Positions 48,397 to 60,014 are shown, counted from the first letter of the stretch. The stretch is DNA of 64,000 nucleotides from Pseudomonadota bacterium (GCA_018668255.1 JABISZ010000054.1:1-64000); one strand, 5' to 3'. Program-made: numbers and translations. Notes: generated by a model not told the origin, from the letters alone.

Positions 48397-49059
48397 TTAA
48401 TCAGGAGTATCGGCGCTTTCATCAGTCTCTGAGGCATCTTCTTCTGGCACATCATCTTCCTGAGTCGGCTCTTCCTCTTCTAGGCGCGGAGCATTAACCT
48501 GGACTATGGCAGCTGCACCATCTCCACCATGAAGCATTGCAGTGATTTCCACACCTTCAGGCATAGATAGATCATACATATGCAGAACATCTCCCAAACT
48601 TAAGGCCTCGACATCAACCTCAACAAATTCTGGGATACTGGCAGGCAAACAAGTCACTTCGATATCAGCCGCTAAATGCGCAATCACACCACCATCTTGT
48701 TTGACACCGACACATAAATCTTCGTTCACAAAATGTATTGGCACTCTGATGTTTAGGGTCTCTGATTCGTTTATCCTGTTGAAGTCCATATGCATTATCA
48801 CTGGTTTCCAAGGGTGCCGTTGCATATCTTTAATTACTACTTTCTCCTTTTTACCTTCAATAGACAAACCCAGGACCTGCGAGTAAAAGCTTTCGTTAGA
48901 GGTCGCTTTTAGCATATCGGAGTGTGATAACTGAATCGAAACCGCATCTTTTTTACCACCGTAGACTATACCCAAGACTTTGCCGGCTTTGCGAAGGCGG
49001 CGGCTCGCACCCTTGCCCATCTCGCTGCGAATTTCCGCATTTAAAATAATATCTTCCAT
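48397..49059 (-). CDS. rplY: 50S ribosomal protein L25/Ctc
   Basis: GKGASRRLRKAGKVLGIVYGG, HMDFNRI, acidic C-terminus; next to pth and prs. Confidence 0.95.
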   Translation of the reverse strand: MEDIILNAEIRSEMGKGASRRLRKAGKVLGIVYGGKKDAVSIQLSHSDMLKATSNESFYSQVLGLSIEGKKEKVVIKDMQRHPWKPVIMHMDFNRINESETLNIRVPIHFVNEDLCVGVKQDGGVIAHLAADIEVTCLPASIPEFVEVDVEALSLGDVLHMYDLSMPEGVEITAMLHGGDGAAAIVQVNAPRLEEEEPTQEDDVPEEDASETDESADTPD

Positions 49060-49126
49060 TTCGTATTCTCCAAGTAACTATTAATATCCGTCATCCTTCA
49101 TCCGCGACCAAATGAAAAACAACCCT

Positions 49127-50080
49127 CTAATCAACAAACATCGAGCTCAACGATTGGCTCGAATTAATTCTACGGATACTCTCCGCCAACAAACCTGCAA
49201 CTGATAGCTGTCTTATCTTCCCGCATGCAATGGCATCCTCGGTTAACGGGATTGTATCAGTAACCACCAACTCATCTAATGGCGAATTGGTCAAATTAGT
49301 TATCGCACTGCCTGAAAGAACGGCATGTGTGCAATAAGCGACTACTTTTTTAGCGCCATTCTCTTTTAGAGCAACCGCTGCACTGCATAAAGTACCCGCA
49401 GTATCAACCATGTCATCAACCATCACGCAAGTTCGATCTGCGACATCACCTATTATATTCATGACACGCGTCTCATTGGCCTTAGGACGGCGTTTATCGA
49501 TAATAGCTAAATCGGCATCATCAAGCCTCTTAGCGATAGCGCGGGCGCGGACCACTCCTCCGACGTCGGGCGAAACCACCATCAGATCGGGATATTCGTG
49601 CTTCCAAATATCTCCGAGTAGCACGGGTGAGGCATAAACATTGTCCATGGGTATATCAAAAAATCCCTGAATTTGCTCAGCATGCAAATCAACTGTGAGC
49701 AACCTCGTAGTACCAACATTCGAGATCATGTTAGCAACAACTTTAGCTGTAACTGGCACCCGGGCTGAACGCGGCCGCCGATCTTGTCGAGCATAACCAA
49801 GATAAGGTACGACTGCAGTAATGCTTTGAGCCGATGCCCGCCTAAGAGCATCAATTAAAATTAACAGCTCCATAAAGTTATCATTGGTTGGCGCGCAAGT
49901 AGGTTGTATCACTATAGCATCTCGTCCTCGAACATTTTCTGAGATTTCCACCATAGTTTCTCCGTCACTAAACGAACCAACTACAACTTTCCCTAAGGGA
50001 ACATTAAGGTAACGCGCCACAGCCGATGCTAGTGATGGATTGGCATTACCAGTGCACAGCATCATTGAATCTTCATTCAT
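49127..50080 (-). CDS. prs: Ribose-phosphate pyrophosphokinase
   Basis: [44 protein letters not shown]. Confidence 0.97.
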   Translation of the reverse strand: MNEDSMMLCTGNANPSLASAVARYLNVPLGKVVVGSFSDGETMVEISENVRGRDAIVIQPTCAPTNDNFMELLILIDALRRASAQSITAVVPYLGYARQDRRPRSARVPVTAKVVANMISNVGTTRLLTVDLHAEQIQGFFDIPMDNVYASPVLLGDIWKHEYPDLMVVSPDVGGVVRARAIAKRLDDADLAIIDKRRPKANETRVMNIIGDVADRTCVMVDDMVDTAGTLCSAAVALKENGAKKVVAYCTHAVLSGSAITNLTNSPLDELVVTDTIPLTEDAIACGKIRQLSVAGLLAESIRRINSSQSLSSMFVD

Positions 50081-50208
50081 TACGGTCGAAACCTCTTCAC
50101 ATAAATATTTAGATTAAGCCGCCCATATGATTCGTTATAGGCGTAGCTTTATGATTCCGCCACATCTTATACTAAGCGGAGACTATTAGCTTCACGAAGC
50201 TAAAAAAT

Positions 50209-50283
50209 TGGCTGGGCTGACAGGATTCGAACCTGTGAATGCTGGGATCAAAACCCAGTGCCTTACCGCTTGGCGACAGCCCA
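50209..50283 (-). tRNA. tRNA-Gln (TTG), CCA encoded
   Basis: Reverse complement TGGGCTGTCGCCAAGCGGTAAGGCACTGGGTTTTGATCCCAGCATTCACAGGTTCGAATCCTGTCAGCCCAGCCA; anticodon TTG; between prs and ispE. Confidence 0.96.
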
Positions 50284-50288
50284 ATTGT

Positions 50289-51152
50289 TTAAATTTTTTC
50301 CTTCATCGCTTCTCTATGAAGCCTGCTTAATAGTGGGGATTGATTCATCCGTCCCCCACAATGTCCTTTCCACTGCTTAGGCAGTACCTTGAATACATTT
50401 TCAGCCGCCAAATCGCTTTCAATACATATAAACACGGCAGCCCCAGTACCACTCATTTTCGCAGCCCCGTATCCAGATAACCAGAAGAGAGCGTCGGCCA
50501 CCTCCGGATATAAGCGACAAGTTACTGGCTCACAGTCATTATGGCTTAGCTCCAAAGAAAAGTCGTGCATTTTGATTGCCTTGGTATCGCGTGTCAACTC
50601 CGAATCACCGAATATTTGTGCTGTTGCAACACTTACTTGAGGAGTAACAACAATAATTGGACCAACATCAGGCTCACAAAAGGATAATTTTTCTCCCACT
50701 CCCTCTGCCCAAGCTGCCTGTCCATGAATAAAGATCGGCACGTCCGCACCCAGTCTCAGTCCCAACTCGGCTAGCTCCTCAGTCGGAAGTTCCAAACCCC
50801 AAAGATAATTTAACGCAACCAAAACAGTTGCGGCATCTGAGCTACCACCTCCTAAGCCAGCGCCCATTGGAATATTCTTTTTAACTGATATGTCTACGCC
50901 GCTTTTGACTGCACAGTGCTTTTGTAGCGATTTAGCCGCCAACACTACCAGATCATCACTCGCATCTACCCCAGGCAACTGAGTTTGTCGGGTAATTACA
51001 CCATCATCACGAATCATAAAGTCGAGCTGATCATACAGATCTATGAACTGAAATAGAGTTTGGATATCGTGATAGTTGTCAGAACGACGTCCTGTAATAT
51101 GGAGAAATAGATTTATTTTTGCGGGTGCTGGCCAGCTAGCGGATACGTTCAA
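50289..51152 (-). CDS. ispE: 4-diphosphocytidyl-2-C-methyl-D-erythritol kinase
   Basis: WPAPAKINLFLHITGRR, IPMGAGLGGGSSDAATVL, MSGTGAAVF. Confidence 0.96.
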   Translation of the reverse strand: MNVSASWPAPAKINLFLHITGRRSDNYHDIQTLFQFIDLYDQLDFMIRDDGVITRQTQLPGVDASDDLVVLAAKSLQKHCAVKSGVDISVKKNIPMGAGLGGGSSDAATVLVALNYLWGLELPTEELAELGLRLGADVPIFIHGQAAWAEGVGEKLSFCEPDVGPIIVVTPQVSVATAQIFGDSELTRDTKAIKMHDFSLELSHNDCEPVTCRLYPEVADALFWLSGYGAAKMSGTGAAVFICIESDLAAENVFKVLPKQWKGHCGGRMNQSPLLSRLHREAMKEKI

Positions 51153-51787
51153 TCACCTACCTCCCAATCTCTAAATGCTATGCGCGACTCCCGCTCTCCA
51201 CAGACCACAGAAATCCTCCTCGGCAAATTAGGCTTCCTGGTTTCATAATACCCTGAGATCTCTACATTACATCCGGCTTGAGAGAATCCTACCCACCGAC
51301 CAACAGAATCAAATACCATATTAGTAGTGGCCTCCGATAGTCTCCGATCGGGAATACCCAGCATCCAATAACGAAAGTGCGAAATAGGCACCGTCCAACC
51401 AAACTGAGACTTCAGGAGCGACTCAGGCGTCTTAGCTAAAACTGATTGCCCATCAGAAGTGATCAGCTTCACAACTTTAGTATTTCCTTTTATAACTAGA
51501 CTCCCTGCACCAAATGGACCCGAGAACTCTAAAGTAAAAATATCCCCCTGCTGACGCCACTTCAGGTCGCCGCTAAATGAGCCTTCATCCGACTTTAGCG
51601 AAAAACGAGATGCAAAACTCCAACGGTTCAATGTTGCAACAGCCTCGGCATGCTCGCCTGACAAATTATTCACTTCTTGCGGAGTTACTCGTGTATGGAA
51701 CATGGAAGTCGAACATGAGCATATTGCACAAAGGCCAACTCCCATTAAACTGGCTCGGATAAAGCCTGTTTTCTTATACAAATCCAT
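51149..51787 (-). CDS. lolB: Outer membrane lipoprotein LolB
   Basis: Lipobox-like LCAICSCS; WSFASRFSLKSDEGSFSGDLKWRQQGDIFTLEFSGPFG; between ispE and hemA. Confidence 0.9.
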   Translation of the reverse strand: MDLYKKTGFIRASLMGVGLCAICSCSTSMFHTRVTPQEVNNLSGEHAEAVATLNRWSFASRFSLKSDEGSFSGDLKWRQQGDIFTLEFSGPFGAGSLVIKGNTKVVKLITSDGQSVLAKTPESLLKSQFGWTVPISHFRYWMLGIPDRRLSEATTNMVFDSVGRWVGFSQAGCNVEISGYYETRKPNLPRRISVVCGERESRIAFRDWEVGD

Positions 51788-52085
51788 AACTTTCCTTAAC
51801 TTCGCTACCCATACGTCCCGCCAACCCTGACTCTCTACTGTCTATTGTCCAACAAATACAGGAACTAGGTCGAGAACTTTCCCCCAGCTTATATTCGCTA
51901 TGGATACCAGTCATATGCGCACAAAAAAGCACTACTAACATCAAAGTAGGCTAGGCATACCTGATTGAACTATAATCCAGAGTAAATAGGTTGGCTTAAA
52001 GAACAAAGAACTAATTTAAATCAACCTGCTAAATCAAATATTTTTGAGTTCACATCGCGCTAGAACAGGTACTTATTATAACACT

Positions 52086-53333
52086 ATGTCTCTGATTATA
52101 CTGGGTTTGTCTCACAAAACTGCACCTCTACAGATCAGGGAAAAAGTAGTTTTTGACGATGGCAATTTGCCAGAAGCACTTGCAGAGTTGACCAATCAGC
52201 CGGGAATATCAGAAGCTATGATTCTTTCAACCTGTAATAGAACAGAGATTTACTGCTATGCTGAGGGCCTCGCTCAAAATGCCCTAGTGACATGGCTTGC
52301 TAAGTTGAAAGGGCTAGAAGCAAATATTATCCTGAAGCATATGTATAGCCTTACTAATCAAGATGCTGTGCAGCACTTACTTAGAGTTGCTAGTGGCCTT
52401 GATTCCCTAGTAATTGGTGAGCCTCAAATACTAGGGCAGCTCAAAAAAGCCTATAGAACCGCATTCGAAGTTGGAACGCTTGGAAAATTTTTAAATCGGT
52501 TACTGCAGTTTTCTTTTTCCTCGGCCAAAGAAACGAGGACAGAAACAAAAATCAACAACTCTCCTGTGTCAATTGCCTACGCAGCGGTAAAACTTTCACA
52601 GCAGATCCATGGAGATCTTAGCAAAAAAACTGCTCTTTTGGTGGGGGCTGGAGAAACTATCTCACTGGTGGCTAGTCATTTAGTAAGCTCAGGACTACGA
52701 AACCTTATTGTCGCGAATCGCTCTTTTACTAGGGCCTCAGTCCTTGCCAAGAAATATGCTGGCGAAGCAATAACCTTAAGCTTGGTTCCAAATAGGCTCC
52801 ATGAGGCGGATATAGTGGTGTCGTGTACAGCCAGCCGCTCGCCCATCATCACTAAGAAATCAGTTCAACTATCAACTGATAAACGGGAGGGGAAACCAGT
52901 CTTCATAGTAGATCTAGCCGTCCCGCGAGATGTTGAGCCTGAGGTAGATAATCTGCAGAATACTTTTCTATACACTGTGGACGATTTCGAATCCGTGATC
53001 TCGGAAAACCTCAAACTAAGAAAAGATGCTGCTGCAGTCGGAGAAGAAATGATCCATATGCAAGTGCAAGAATATATGGGGTGGCTAGAGTCTCAAACAG
53101 CGGCCGAAACGATCAGAGAGTTCAGAGAATATGCGCAAAACCTTAAAGAAGAAGCCTTGGAGCAAGCTCGCTCCAGTCTAAATAGTAAGCCAGCCGACAA
53201 AGTAATAGAACAGTTAGCTACGACCCTTACGAACAAGTTGATACACCGCCCTACAATAGCGCTTCGAGAAGCACACCTGCAAACCAATGACCTTCAGGTT
53301 GCTAGAAAAATTCTTGGGCTAAATGAAAACTAA
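52086..53333 (+). CDS. hemA: Glutamyl-tRNA reductase
   Basis: [50 protein letters not shown]; start corrected from 52044. Confidence 0.97.
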   Translation: MSLIILGLSHKTAPLQIREKVVFDDGNLPEALAELTNQPGISEAMILSTCNRTEIYCYAEGLAQNALVTWLAKLKGLEANIILKHMYSLTNQDAVQHLLRVASGLDSLVIGEPQILGQLKKAYRTAFEVGTLGKFLNRLLQFSFSSAKETRTETKINNSPVSIAYAAVKLSQQIHGDLSKKTALLVGAGETISLVASHLVSSGLRNLIVANRSFTRASVLAKKYAGEAITLSLVPNRLHEADIVVSCTASRSPIITKKSVQLSTDKREGKPVFIVDLAVPRDVEPEVDNLQNTFLYTVDDFESVISENLKLRKDAAAVGEEMIHMQVQEYMGWLESQTAAETIREFREYAQNLKEEALEQARSSLNSKPADKVIEQLATTLTNKLIHRPTIALREAHLQTNDLQVARKILGLNEN

Positions 53334-53341
53334 TAATTGTT

Positions 53342-54424
53342 ATGAAAAAATCCTTACTCCAGAAGCTAGAAAGTGTATCCGACCGGAAAGTCGAGGTAGA
53401 GGAGATGCTAGCCACTCCTCATATTATTAAAGATCAAGCACAATTTAAAGCGCTCTCAAAAGAACATGCCGAGATAGCCCCTCTAGCAGGCTGGTTTGAG
53501 AAATATACGGAGATGCAAGCCGAGGTAACTAGCGCATTAGAGCTTGCACAAGAACAAGATGCACAAATGCGCGAAATGGCAAACGAAGAACTACTAAAGG
53601 TAAAAGCAGCATTAGCTAATATTGAGCGAGAGGTTCAAACTTTACTTATCCCAAAAGACCCAAATGATGAAGCCAGCGTATATCTTGAAATCCGCGCAGG
53701 CACTGGTGGAAATGAGGCTGGGATATTTGTTGGAAATCTTTTGCGCATGTATTTACGCTATGCAGAGAAACAACAATGGCAAACCGAAATTATTAGCGCT
53801 AGTGAGTCGGAAGCTGGCGGCTATAAGGAGGTCGTAGCTCTAATTGATGGGAAAAACGTGTTCTCCAAACTAAAATTCGAGTCGGGGGCCCATAGAGTTC
53901 AGCGTGTGCCAGAAACTGAGTCTCAGGGTAGAATACACACATCAGCGTGTACAGTTGCAATTATGGCACAAGTTGATGAAGCAGAAATTGAAATCAACCC
54001 CAGTGACTTGAGAATAGACACGTTCAGGGCATCTGGAGCAGGGGGTCAACACATAAACAAAACCGATTCTGCGATCCGAATAACCCACCTCCCAACCAAC
54101 GTCGTAGTTGAGTGTCAGGATGAACGCTCCCAACACAAAAATCGTGCGCGCGCACTTAGTTTGCTGCAATCGAGACTGCTACAAGCAGAGCGCGACAGGA
54201 TAGACTCGGAACAAGCTTCTACCCGGAAGAGATTAGTAGGCAGTGGGGACCGCTCGGAAAGAATAAGAACCTATAACTATCCTCAAGGGCGTGTTACGGA
54301 TCACAGAATCAATCTCACAATATATAAACTTGATGAAGTTTTAATCGGGGATCTAGATCTGGTAATCGCCCCCTTGGTCAGGGAACATCAAGCGGAACTA
54401 ATTGCAGGAATGCAAGCAGAATAA
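53342..54424 (+). CDS. prfA: Peptide chain release factor 1
   Basis: [24 protein letters not shown] (GGQ), [19 protein letters not shown]. Confidence 0.98.
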   Translation: MKKSLLQKLESVSDRKVEVEEMLATPHIIKDQAQFKALSKEHAEIAPLAGWFEKYTEMQAEVTSALELAQEQDAQMREMANEELLKVKAALANIEREVQTLLIPKDPNDEASVYLEIRAGTGGNEAGIFVGNLLRMYLRYAEKQQWQTEIISASESEAGGYKEVVALIDGKNVFSKLKFESGAHRVQRVPETESQGRIHTSACTVAIMAQVDEAEIEINPSDLRIDTFRASGAGGQHINKTDSAIRITHLPTNVVVECQDERSQHKNRARALSLLQSRLLQAERDRIDSEQASTRKRLVGSGDRSERIRTYNYPQGRVTDHRINLTIYKLDEVLIGDLDLVIAPLVREHQAELIAGMQAE

Positions 54425-55273
54425 ATGCGGCAAACCAACAACATAGCTACGCTGTTGCAGCAAAGTACCCATCTGCTGACCAAGAGCCTAACTCCGCGAT
54501 TAGATGCTGAAGTCATATTAGCCTCAGCTCTAAAAACTAATAGAACTTGGCTGTATGCCAATAGCGATTCCATAGTATCTCCCGAAGAAACAGCTGCTTA
54601 CTTAGTAAAAGTAAAAGAACGAGGCAAAGGTGTACCGGTACCCTATATAACCGGATGCTGCGAATTTTGGTCATTACCTCTAAGCATAACACCCGATGTT
54701 CTGATCCCTAGACCGGAAACAGAGCTTTTAGTGGCGATGACACTAGAGATCATAAAACGTTCACCATCTCGACTTTCAATGGCAGATCTTGGAACAGGAA
54801 GTGGAGCGGTGGCGCTTGCCGTGGCTAGCGAGACGGACCAACCAATGATCGCTGCTACTGATCTATCTCTCTCGGCACTGAGAGTAGCAAAGCGCAACCT
54901 ACATCAACTAGATTATAAAAACGTAATAGTGTTAGCCGGTTCTTGGCTAAATCCCTTCGGGCGCAAAAGTCTGGATATTATAGTCGCAAACCCTCCATAT
55001 ATAGGGCGTGAAGAAAGCCATCTGACTGATGCTGCTATTAAGTTTGAGCCGGCAATAGCGCTTTTTTCAAAAAATGACGGAATGCAAGAAATCGACTGTA
55101 TAATCGTTCAGGCAAGTAAGTGCCTTAAGCAAGATGGTTGGATTTTACTAGAGCATGGGTTCCAACAAGGGAAAAAAGTGCGGAGCAGTTTAGAACACAA
55201 TGGCTATTCTCAAATACATACAGAAAAAGATCTTAATCAATGCGAGCGGATAACACGAGCCCGTATGAGCTAA
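54425..55273 (+). CDS. prmC: Release factor glutamine methyltransferase
   Basis: PRPETELLV, DLGTGSGAVALAVA, IIVANPPYIG. Confidence 0.96.
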   Translation: MRQTNNIATLLQQSTHLLTKSLTPRLDAEVILASALKTNRTWLYANSDSIVSPEETAAYLVKVKERGKGVPVPYITGCCEFWSLPLSITPDVLIPRPETELLVAMTLEIIKRSPSRLSMADLGTGSGAVALAVASETDQPMIAATDLSLSALRVAKRNLHQLDYKNVIVLAGSWLNPFGRKSLDIIVANPPYIGREESHLTDAAIKFEPAIALFSKNDGMQEIDCIIVQASKCLKQDGWILLEHGFQQGKKVRSSLEHNGYSQIHTEKDLNQCERITRARMS

Positions 55274-55285
55274 TGGATATATCTA

Positions 55286-56044
55286 ATGGATGATGATTTA
55301 CTGCTCCGTTATAGTCGGCAAATACTCCTGCCAGAAATTGATATTAATGGTCAGAGCCTTCTAGCAGAGTCGACAGTAGTGATTATAGGAATTGGCGGTC
55401 TGGGATCACCTATCTCTATGTATCTAGCCGCGGCAGGCGTGGGGAACTTAGTGCTTGTCGATCACGACGTGGTCGAACTATCAAACTTACAGCGACAAAT
55501 AGTGCATTCGACACAAGATCTAGGGAAAAATAAAGTCGTATCGGCTAAAGATAGACTCCTAGCTCTTAACCCTAACGTGAAAGTCAAAATTATTCCCAAA
55601 ATGTTAGAGAAAACTGATTTCAATAAACTATTCTCTAGCGTAGATGCAGTAGTCGATGCGACCGATAACTTTGAGTCTAGATTTGAAATCAACAGGCAGT
55701 GTGTTAAACACAGTAAACCATTAATATCTGGCGCCGCAATTCGTTTCGAGGGACAGGTGACGGTTTTTCAGACAAGTATCAATAGTCCTTGTTATCGATG
55801 TTTATATAATGATGACATCACTACCGCCGAAAACTGTATCGAGACTGGGGTAATCGCGCCTTTACTGGGAATTATAGGGAGTATACAAGCTCTAGAGACT
55901 TTAAAAGTGCTCACAAATACAGGAGTCTCTCTAGACGGTAGATTGCTATTGCTCGATGCTCTTGGAATGGAGTGGCAAACAATGAAGTTTAAGAAGGATC
56001 CTAAATGTCCTGTATGTTCAACCAGAAGCCCATCAGCCACCTAA
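55286..56044 (+). CDS. MoeB/ThiF family adenylyltransferase
   Basis: LLRYSRQILLPEIDINGQ, IGIGGLGSPISMYLAAAGVG, NLQRQIVHS, C-terminal CPVC. Confidence 0.93.
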   Translation: MDDDLLLRYSRQILLPEIDINGQSLLAESTVVIIGIGGLGSPISMYLAAAGVGNLVLVDHDVVELSNLQRQIVHSTQDLGKNKVVSAKDRLLALNPNVKVKIIPKMLEKTDFNKLFSSVDAVVDATDNFESRFEINRQCVKHSKPLISGAAIRFEGQVTVFQTSINSPCYRCLYNDDITTAENCIETGVIAPLLGIIGSIQALETLKVLTNTGVSLDGRLLLLDALGMEWQTMKFKKDPKCPVCSTRSPSAT

Positions 56045-56063
56045 CTGAATTACGCAATTAAAT

Positions 56064-56816
56064 ATGAATAAATTTAGTTTCTTAATCTGCGCAGTCATAA
56101 TGACTCTTCCGCTGCAAAATTTATTTTCAGCAGATAGAGCCTATGTCATCGATAAGCTCCTAGTTGGCATCTATGAGAAAGAAGATCTAAATAGCACAAT
56201 CGTAAAAATCATATCCACTGGGACTGAATTAGAAGTGATACAGAAAACAGATCAATTCGCACTAGTTGTTGACCCTACGGGCGCAAAGGGATGGATAGAC
56301 AAATCCTACCTAATGGCTGAACCAACGTCAGAAATGATCTTAAACAAACTGATAAGGGAAAATACAAAAAATGTTACGTCGAATTCAAAAACGGTAGGCT
56401 CAGGAGAAACCTTAGCTGCGTTGAAAAAAAGTAATACCAAATTAAAAGCTAAGCTTGCAGGAGTGCTGCCTGAAGCAAAGAAATGTGAATCTAAGCTATC
56501 TATTCTAGAAAAAGAATCTACTCAAATGCGACAAGAGCTAAGCACAGAGTGTTCTAGTATTGGCTCTTCTGCCACGTGGACTAAAAACGATTATATGGCG
56601 ATTGAATCCGCACTAGAAAAAGCCAATATACAGATAAAGAAGCAGAACTTAATAAAAGATACAAAAATAAACTTACAGTTAGTTCTTATAGTTATTCAGC
56701 ATTACTGGATATCATTAATGATCCTGGTAATGCTGATAACAGCAGCTGCTTTTGGCGCAGGGGCTTATATGTTTGACGTGATATCTCGCAAACGACATGG
56801 AGGCTATCGCCTTTAA
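56064..56816 (+). CDS. SH3-domain periplasmic/membrane protein (TIGR04211-like)
   Basis: Signal peptide, bacterial SH3 region (VGIYEKEDLNSTIVKIISTGTELEVIQ...GWIDKSYL), coiled coil, C-terminal TM. Confidence 0.75.
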   Translation: MNKFSFLICAVIMTLPLQNLFSADRAYVIDKLLVGIYEKEDLNSTIVKIISTGTELEVIQKTDQFALVVDPTGAKGWIDKSYLMAEPTSEMILNKLIRENTKNVTSNSKTVGSGETLAALKKSNTKLKAKLAGVLPEAKKCESKLSILEKESTQMRQELSTECSSIGSSATWTKNDYMAIESALEKANIQIKKQNLIKDTKINLQLVLIVIQHYWISLMILVMLITAAAFGAGAYMFDVISRKRHGGYRL

Positions 56817-57580
56817 TGAAAATTGCCACATGGAATGTGAACTCTATTCGGGCTCGTCTTGATCAAATCACAGATTGGCTCGCAATCAATAATATTGACA
56901 TACTGGCCATTCAAGAAACCAAAGTACAAGACAAGGATTTTCCCTTAGATGCGTTCAACGAACTTGGCTACAATTGTTCATTCTATGGTCAAAAATCGTA
57001 TAATGGAGTTGCATTCTTGGCGAATTCAAACATCGAGCTGCTTGCGAACAACATCCCCTCCTTTGAAGATCCTCAATGCCGTGCTTTAGCGGTAAATATT
57101 GATGGCGTTACCCTAGTTAATTTGTATGTCCCTAATGGCTCAGAAGTAGGGTCGGAAAAGTACAGCTATAAAATCTCATGGCTGAACGCTTTAAACGTCT
57201 GGCTATCAGGACTTTTAAAGTCTCACTCAAACGTAATAGTTCTCGGAGATTTCAATATAGCCCCAACAGATGATGACGTACACGATCCTTCTGGATGGAA
57301 AGGAAAAATACTATGCAGTGACGAGGAACGCTCTCAACTAGAAGCCATTACTCGATTAGGCCTGAAAGACTCGTTTAGAAGCTTCCCCCAGGAGCCAGAA
57401 ATTTTTTCTTGGTGGGATTACCGCGCGGGTGGCTTCCAACGAAACAGAGGGCTTAGGATAGATCTTATATTAAATAGCCAAAGCCTTGATGATAGGCTGG
57501 TAGCCTGTTCGATTGATCCCACCCCTCGCAGAAATACTAGACCCTCAGACCACGCCCCAGTTATTTTGGAAATAAAGTAA
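56816..57580 (+). CDS. Exodeoxyribonuclease III family protein
   Basis: MKIATWNVNSIRARLDQI, LAIQETKVQD, NLYVPNGSEVG, LGDFNIAPTDDDV, PSDHAPVILEI. Confidence 0.95.
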   Translation: MKIATWNVNSIRARLDQITDWLAINNIDILAIQETKVQDKDFPLDAFNELGYNCSFYGQKSYNGVAFLANSNIELLANNIPSFEDPQCRALAVNIDGVTLVNLYVPNGSEVGSEKYSYKISWLNALNVWLSGLLKSHSNVIVLGDFNIAPTDDDVHDPSGWKGKILCSDEERSQLEAITRLGLKDSFRSFPQEPEIFSWWDYRAGGFQRNRGLRIDLILNSQSLDDRLVACSIDPTPRRNTRPSDHAPVILEIK

Positions 57581-57711
57581 ATATGCCCCTATATTTATAT
57601 ATCAGAGCGATTAGCTTCCTCAAAACCTATACGCTAATTTAAAGATAAGGTTGCAATCTAAGACATCCGAAACTAAACTCCCCGAACCAAGAATGTCTCG
57701 TTGAGAAAAAA

Positions 57712-57924
57712 ATGAAAGAAGCAATACACCCTAATTACCATACGATAAGCGTCACTTGCAGTTGTGGCAGCACTTTCGAAACGCAGTCGACCTACTCTGA
57801 AGAAAAATTACATCTAGACGTCTGCTCGTCATGTCACCCCTTTTACACTGGGCAACAGAAGATCGTCGACACTGCTGGCAGAGTCGACAAATTCAACAAG
57901 CGCTACGGGAAAGGTGCCAAATAA
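57712..57924 (+). CDS. rpmE: 50S ribosomal protein L31
   Basis: [27 protein letters not shown]...[30 protein letters not shown]; four cysteines. Confidence 0.97.
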   Translation: MKEAIHPNYHTISVTCSCGSTFETQSTYSEEKLHLDVCSSCHPFYTGQQKIVDTAGRVDKFNKRYGKGAK

Positions 57925-57929
57925 TAAGC

Positions 57930-58535
57930 TCAGCTAGGGTTATTCTCAGCGGAGCTAAACAACCATTCCTCTATCGTGCACCAAGCACTCTCGATACCCT
58001 GATGCTTGGTAGCAGAAAATAACTGGGCTGAAATCACGTCAGAAGACTCAGAGATACGGCGGTTCACCTTACTTAAAACATTAAGGCCCTCTCCACGACT
58101 CACCTTGTCCGATTTGTTAATCAAAATCAACATCGAAACGTCACATGACGAACACCACTCTATCAGAACCTCTTCCTGAGGCTTTAAAGGGTGTCGTACA
58201 TCCATTAACATGACCAGACCTGCCAAAGATTTTCTGGTCTCAAGATAGTCGGGCAGCTCCTGCTCCCAATGAGATCTCAAGCTTTTAGCGACCTTTGCAT
58301 ACCCAAAACCTGGAAGATCCATCAAGCGTCTCTGAGAATCGAGATTAAAAACCACTAGATGTTGAGTACGGCCTGGAGTTCTGCTAGTGCGCGCTAAATT
58401 TTTTTGCCCGCAGAGCACATTTAGTGCACTAGATTTACCACTATTCGACCGGCCGGCAAAAGCCACCTCGTAACCTTCATCACTTGGGAGCAAACTGCAT
58501 CTAGGCACGCTCATTTGGAACGATGCCTGTTGCAA
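57930..58535 (-). CDS. engB: Ribosome biogenesis GTPase EngB/YihA
   Basis: EVAFAGRSNSGKSSALNVL, RTPGRTQHLVVF, MDLPGFGYAKV, LILINKSDKVSRG. Confidence 0.95.
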   Translation of the reverse strand: MQQASFQMSVPRCSLLPSDEGYEVAFAGRSNSGKSSALNVLCGQKNLARTSRTPGRTQHLVVFNLDSQRRLMDLPGFGYAKVAKSLRSHWEQELPDYLETRKSLAGLVMLMDVRHPLKPQEEVLIEWCSSCDVSMLILINKSDKVSRGEGLNVLSKVNRRISESSDVISAQLFSATKHQGIESAWCTIEEWLFSSAENNPS

Positions 58536-58682
58536 TAGGGCTCTAGTTTTTGAAAAGGCTTCTGTGTCTATGTGAGTACTCTCTTTTTGAGTAAATTATA
58601 ACATCTGATGCAAATATTATTTAGATCATCCGATGATCCAAGTATATAATAGGCGATACATAATCAACCGAGAGTTATTCGA

Positions 58683-59282
58683 ATGTATCAAAGGAAATTT
58701 TTCCTTCGCCTTTTAGTCATATTTTTATTTGCTACCACACAAAACGTGTACGCAGATGGAGCTGAAAAAGCTGCCGTTTGTGGAGCATGCCACGGCGCTG
58801 ACGGGAATAGCTTAAATCCAGTTTGGCCAAGCCTTGCTGGCCAAGGGGTAGATTATACTGTCAAGCAACTAAAGGCTTTTAAGTCTGGAAAACGTCAAAA
58901 TGGACTTATGTCCCCGATGGCAATGAGCTTAAGCAACGAGGATATGTTGGATATTGCCCTATATTATGAAAAACAGCCCCTCATAATTAAATCTGTGGCC
59001 GCAGACGAAATAGAAGACGCCGAAAAATTGTATCGAGGTGGGGACAAGGCTCGAGGTATACCAGCGTGTATGTCCTGTCACGGACCAAATGGTGCTGGAA
59101 ATCCTGCCGCCAAGTATCCTGCGATTCGCGGACAACATGCTGAATACACAGCGGATCAATTGCAACAGTATGCAAACAAGTCGCGCACCACTGATCAACA
59201 ACAAATGATGAGAATGGTAGCAGAAAAACTTACTGAAAAAGAGATGCGTCAATTAGCGACTTATGTGTCCGCTCTCCGCTAG
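58683..59282 (+). CDS. Cytochrome c4-like di-heme cytochrome
   Basis: Two heme sites CGACH and CMSCH; signal peptide. Confidence 0.93.
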   Translation: MYQRKFFLRLLVIFLFATTQNVYADGAEKAAVCGACHGADGNSLNPVWPSLAGQGVDYTVKQLKAFKSGKRQNGLMSPMAMSLSNEDMLDIALYYEKQPLIIKSVAADEIEDAEKLYRGGDKARGIPACMSCHGPNGAGNPAAKYPAIRGQHAEYTADQLQQYANKSRTTDQQQMMRMVAEKLTEKEMRQLATYVSALR

Positions 59283-59297
59283 GCGTGATTAAAAAAT

Positions 59298-59966
59298 ATG
59301 CGCTCTGAGAAAATGTTAATGACCACACGAGCTTTAGGCGCATTCCTGCTGGTGTTAGTCGTTGCATCAGCAATATCAGCCACCGACAAATTTGTTGCTG
59401 GCAAAGACTTTGAGCAAATTTCTCCTAGCGTAAAAACCCAAGCGACAAAGGGGAAGGTAGAAGTTATCGAGTTATTTTGGTACGGATGCTCCCACTGCTT
59501 TGCATTCGAGACCGAAATCTCAGTATGGGAAAAACAAAAATCAGGATTTATAGAATTTCGGCGAGTACCAGCAATCTTTGACAGAAAATGGGCTAGCCAT
59601 GCGCGGGCTTACTATACCGCTGAAAAACTAGGACTTACGAAAATTGTGCACCCGAAACTGTTCGCGGCCTTGCACACAGAGAAGCAAACAATCTACACAG
59701 AAACCGAGCTCGCTGATTTCTTTGAAAGCATAGGTGTGGGGAAGGAAGATTTTACCGCTGCCTACACTTCTTTCGAAGTAGATACCCTTACTAGAAAAGC
59801 AATGGCGCTAACAAGAAGCTATGGCATCGGGGGCGTGCCTTCTATGATTGTTGCCGGAAAATTTCGCTCAAGCGTAAGACATGCGGGATCTTCTAAAAAC
59901 CTGCTAAATGTAGTCGACTTTCTAGCTCACCGAGAGCTAAAGATGGGCACCAATTTATCACCCTAG
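59298..59966 (+). CDS. Thiol:disulfide interchange protein DsbA
   Basis: Signal peptide; VIELFWYGCSHCFAFE (CSHC); GIGGVPSMIVAGKFR cis-Pro. Confidence 0.93.
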   Translation: MRSEKMLMTTRALGAFLLVLVVASAISATDKFVAGKDFEQISPSVKTQATKGKVEVIELFWYGCSHCFAFETEISVWEKQKSGFIEFRRVPAIFDRKWASHARAYYTAEKLGLTKIVHPKLFAALHTEKQTIYTETELADFFESIGVGKEDFTAAYTSFEVDTLTRKAMALTRSYGIGGVPSMIVAGKFRSSVRHAGSSKNLLNVVDFLAHRELKMGTNLSP

Positions 59967-60014
59967 CTAATGTGCGACACTCCAGCTTCTAAACGAGACA
60001 TCGCAGTGATAGAA

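Noticed and set aside
53942-54169. Antisense ORF in prfA
   Set aside because: Lies opposite the conserved GGQ-encoding region; coding constraint on the sense strand explains it.
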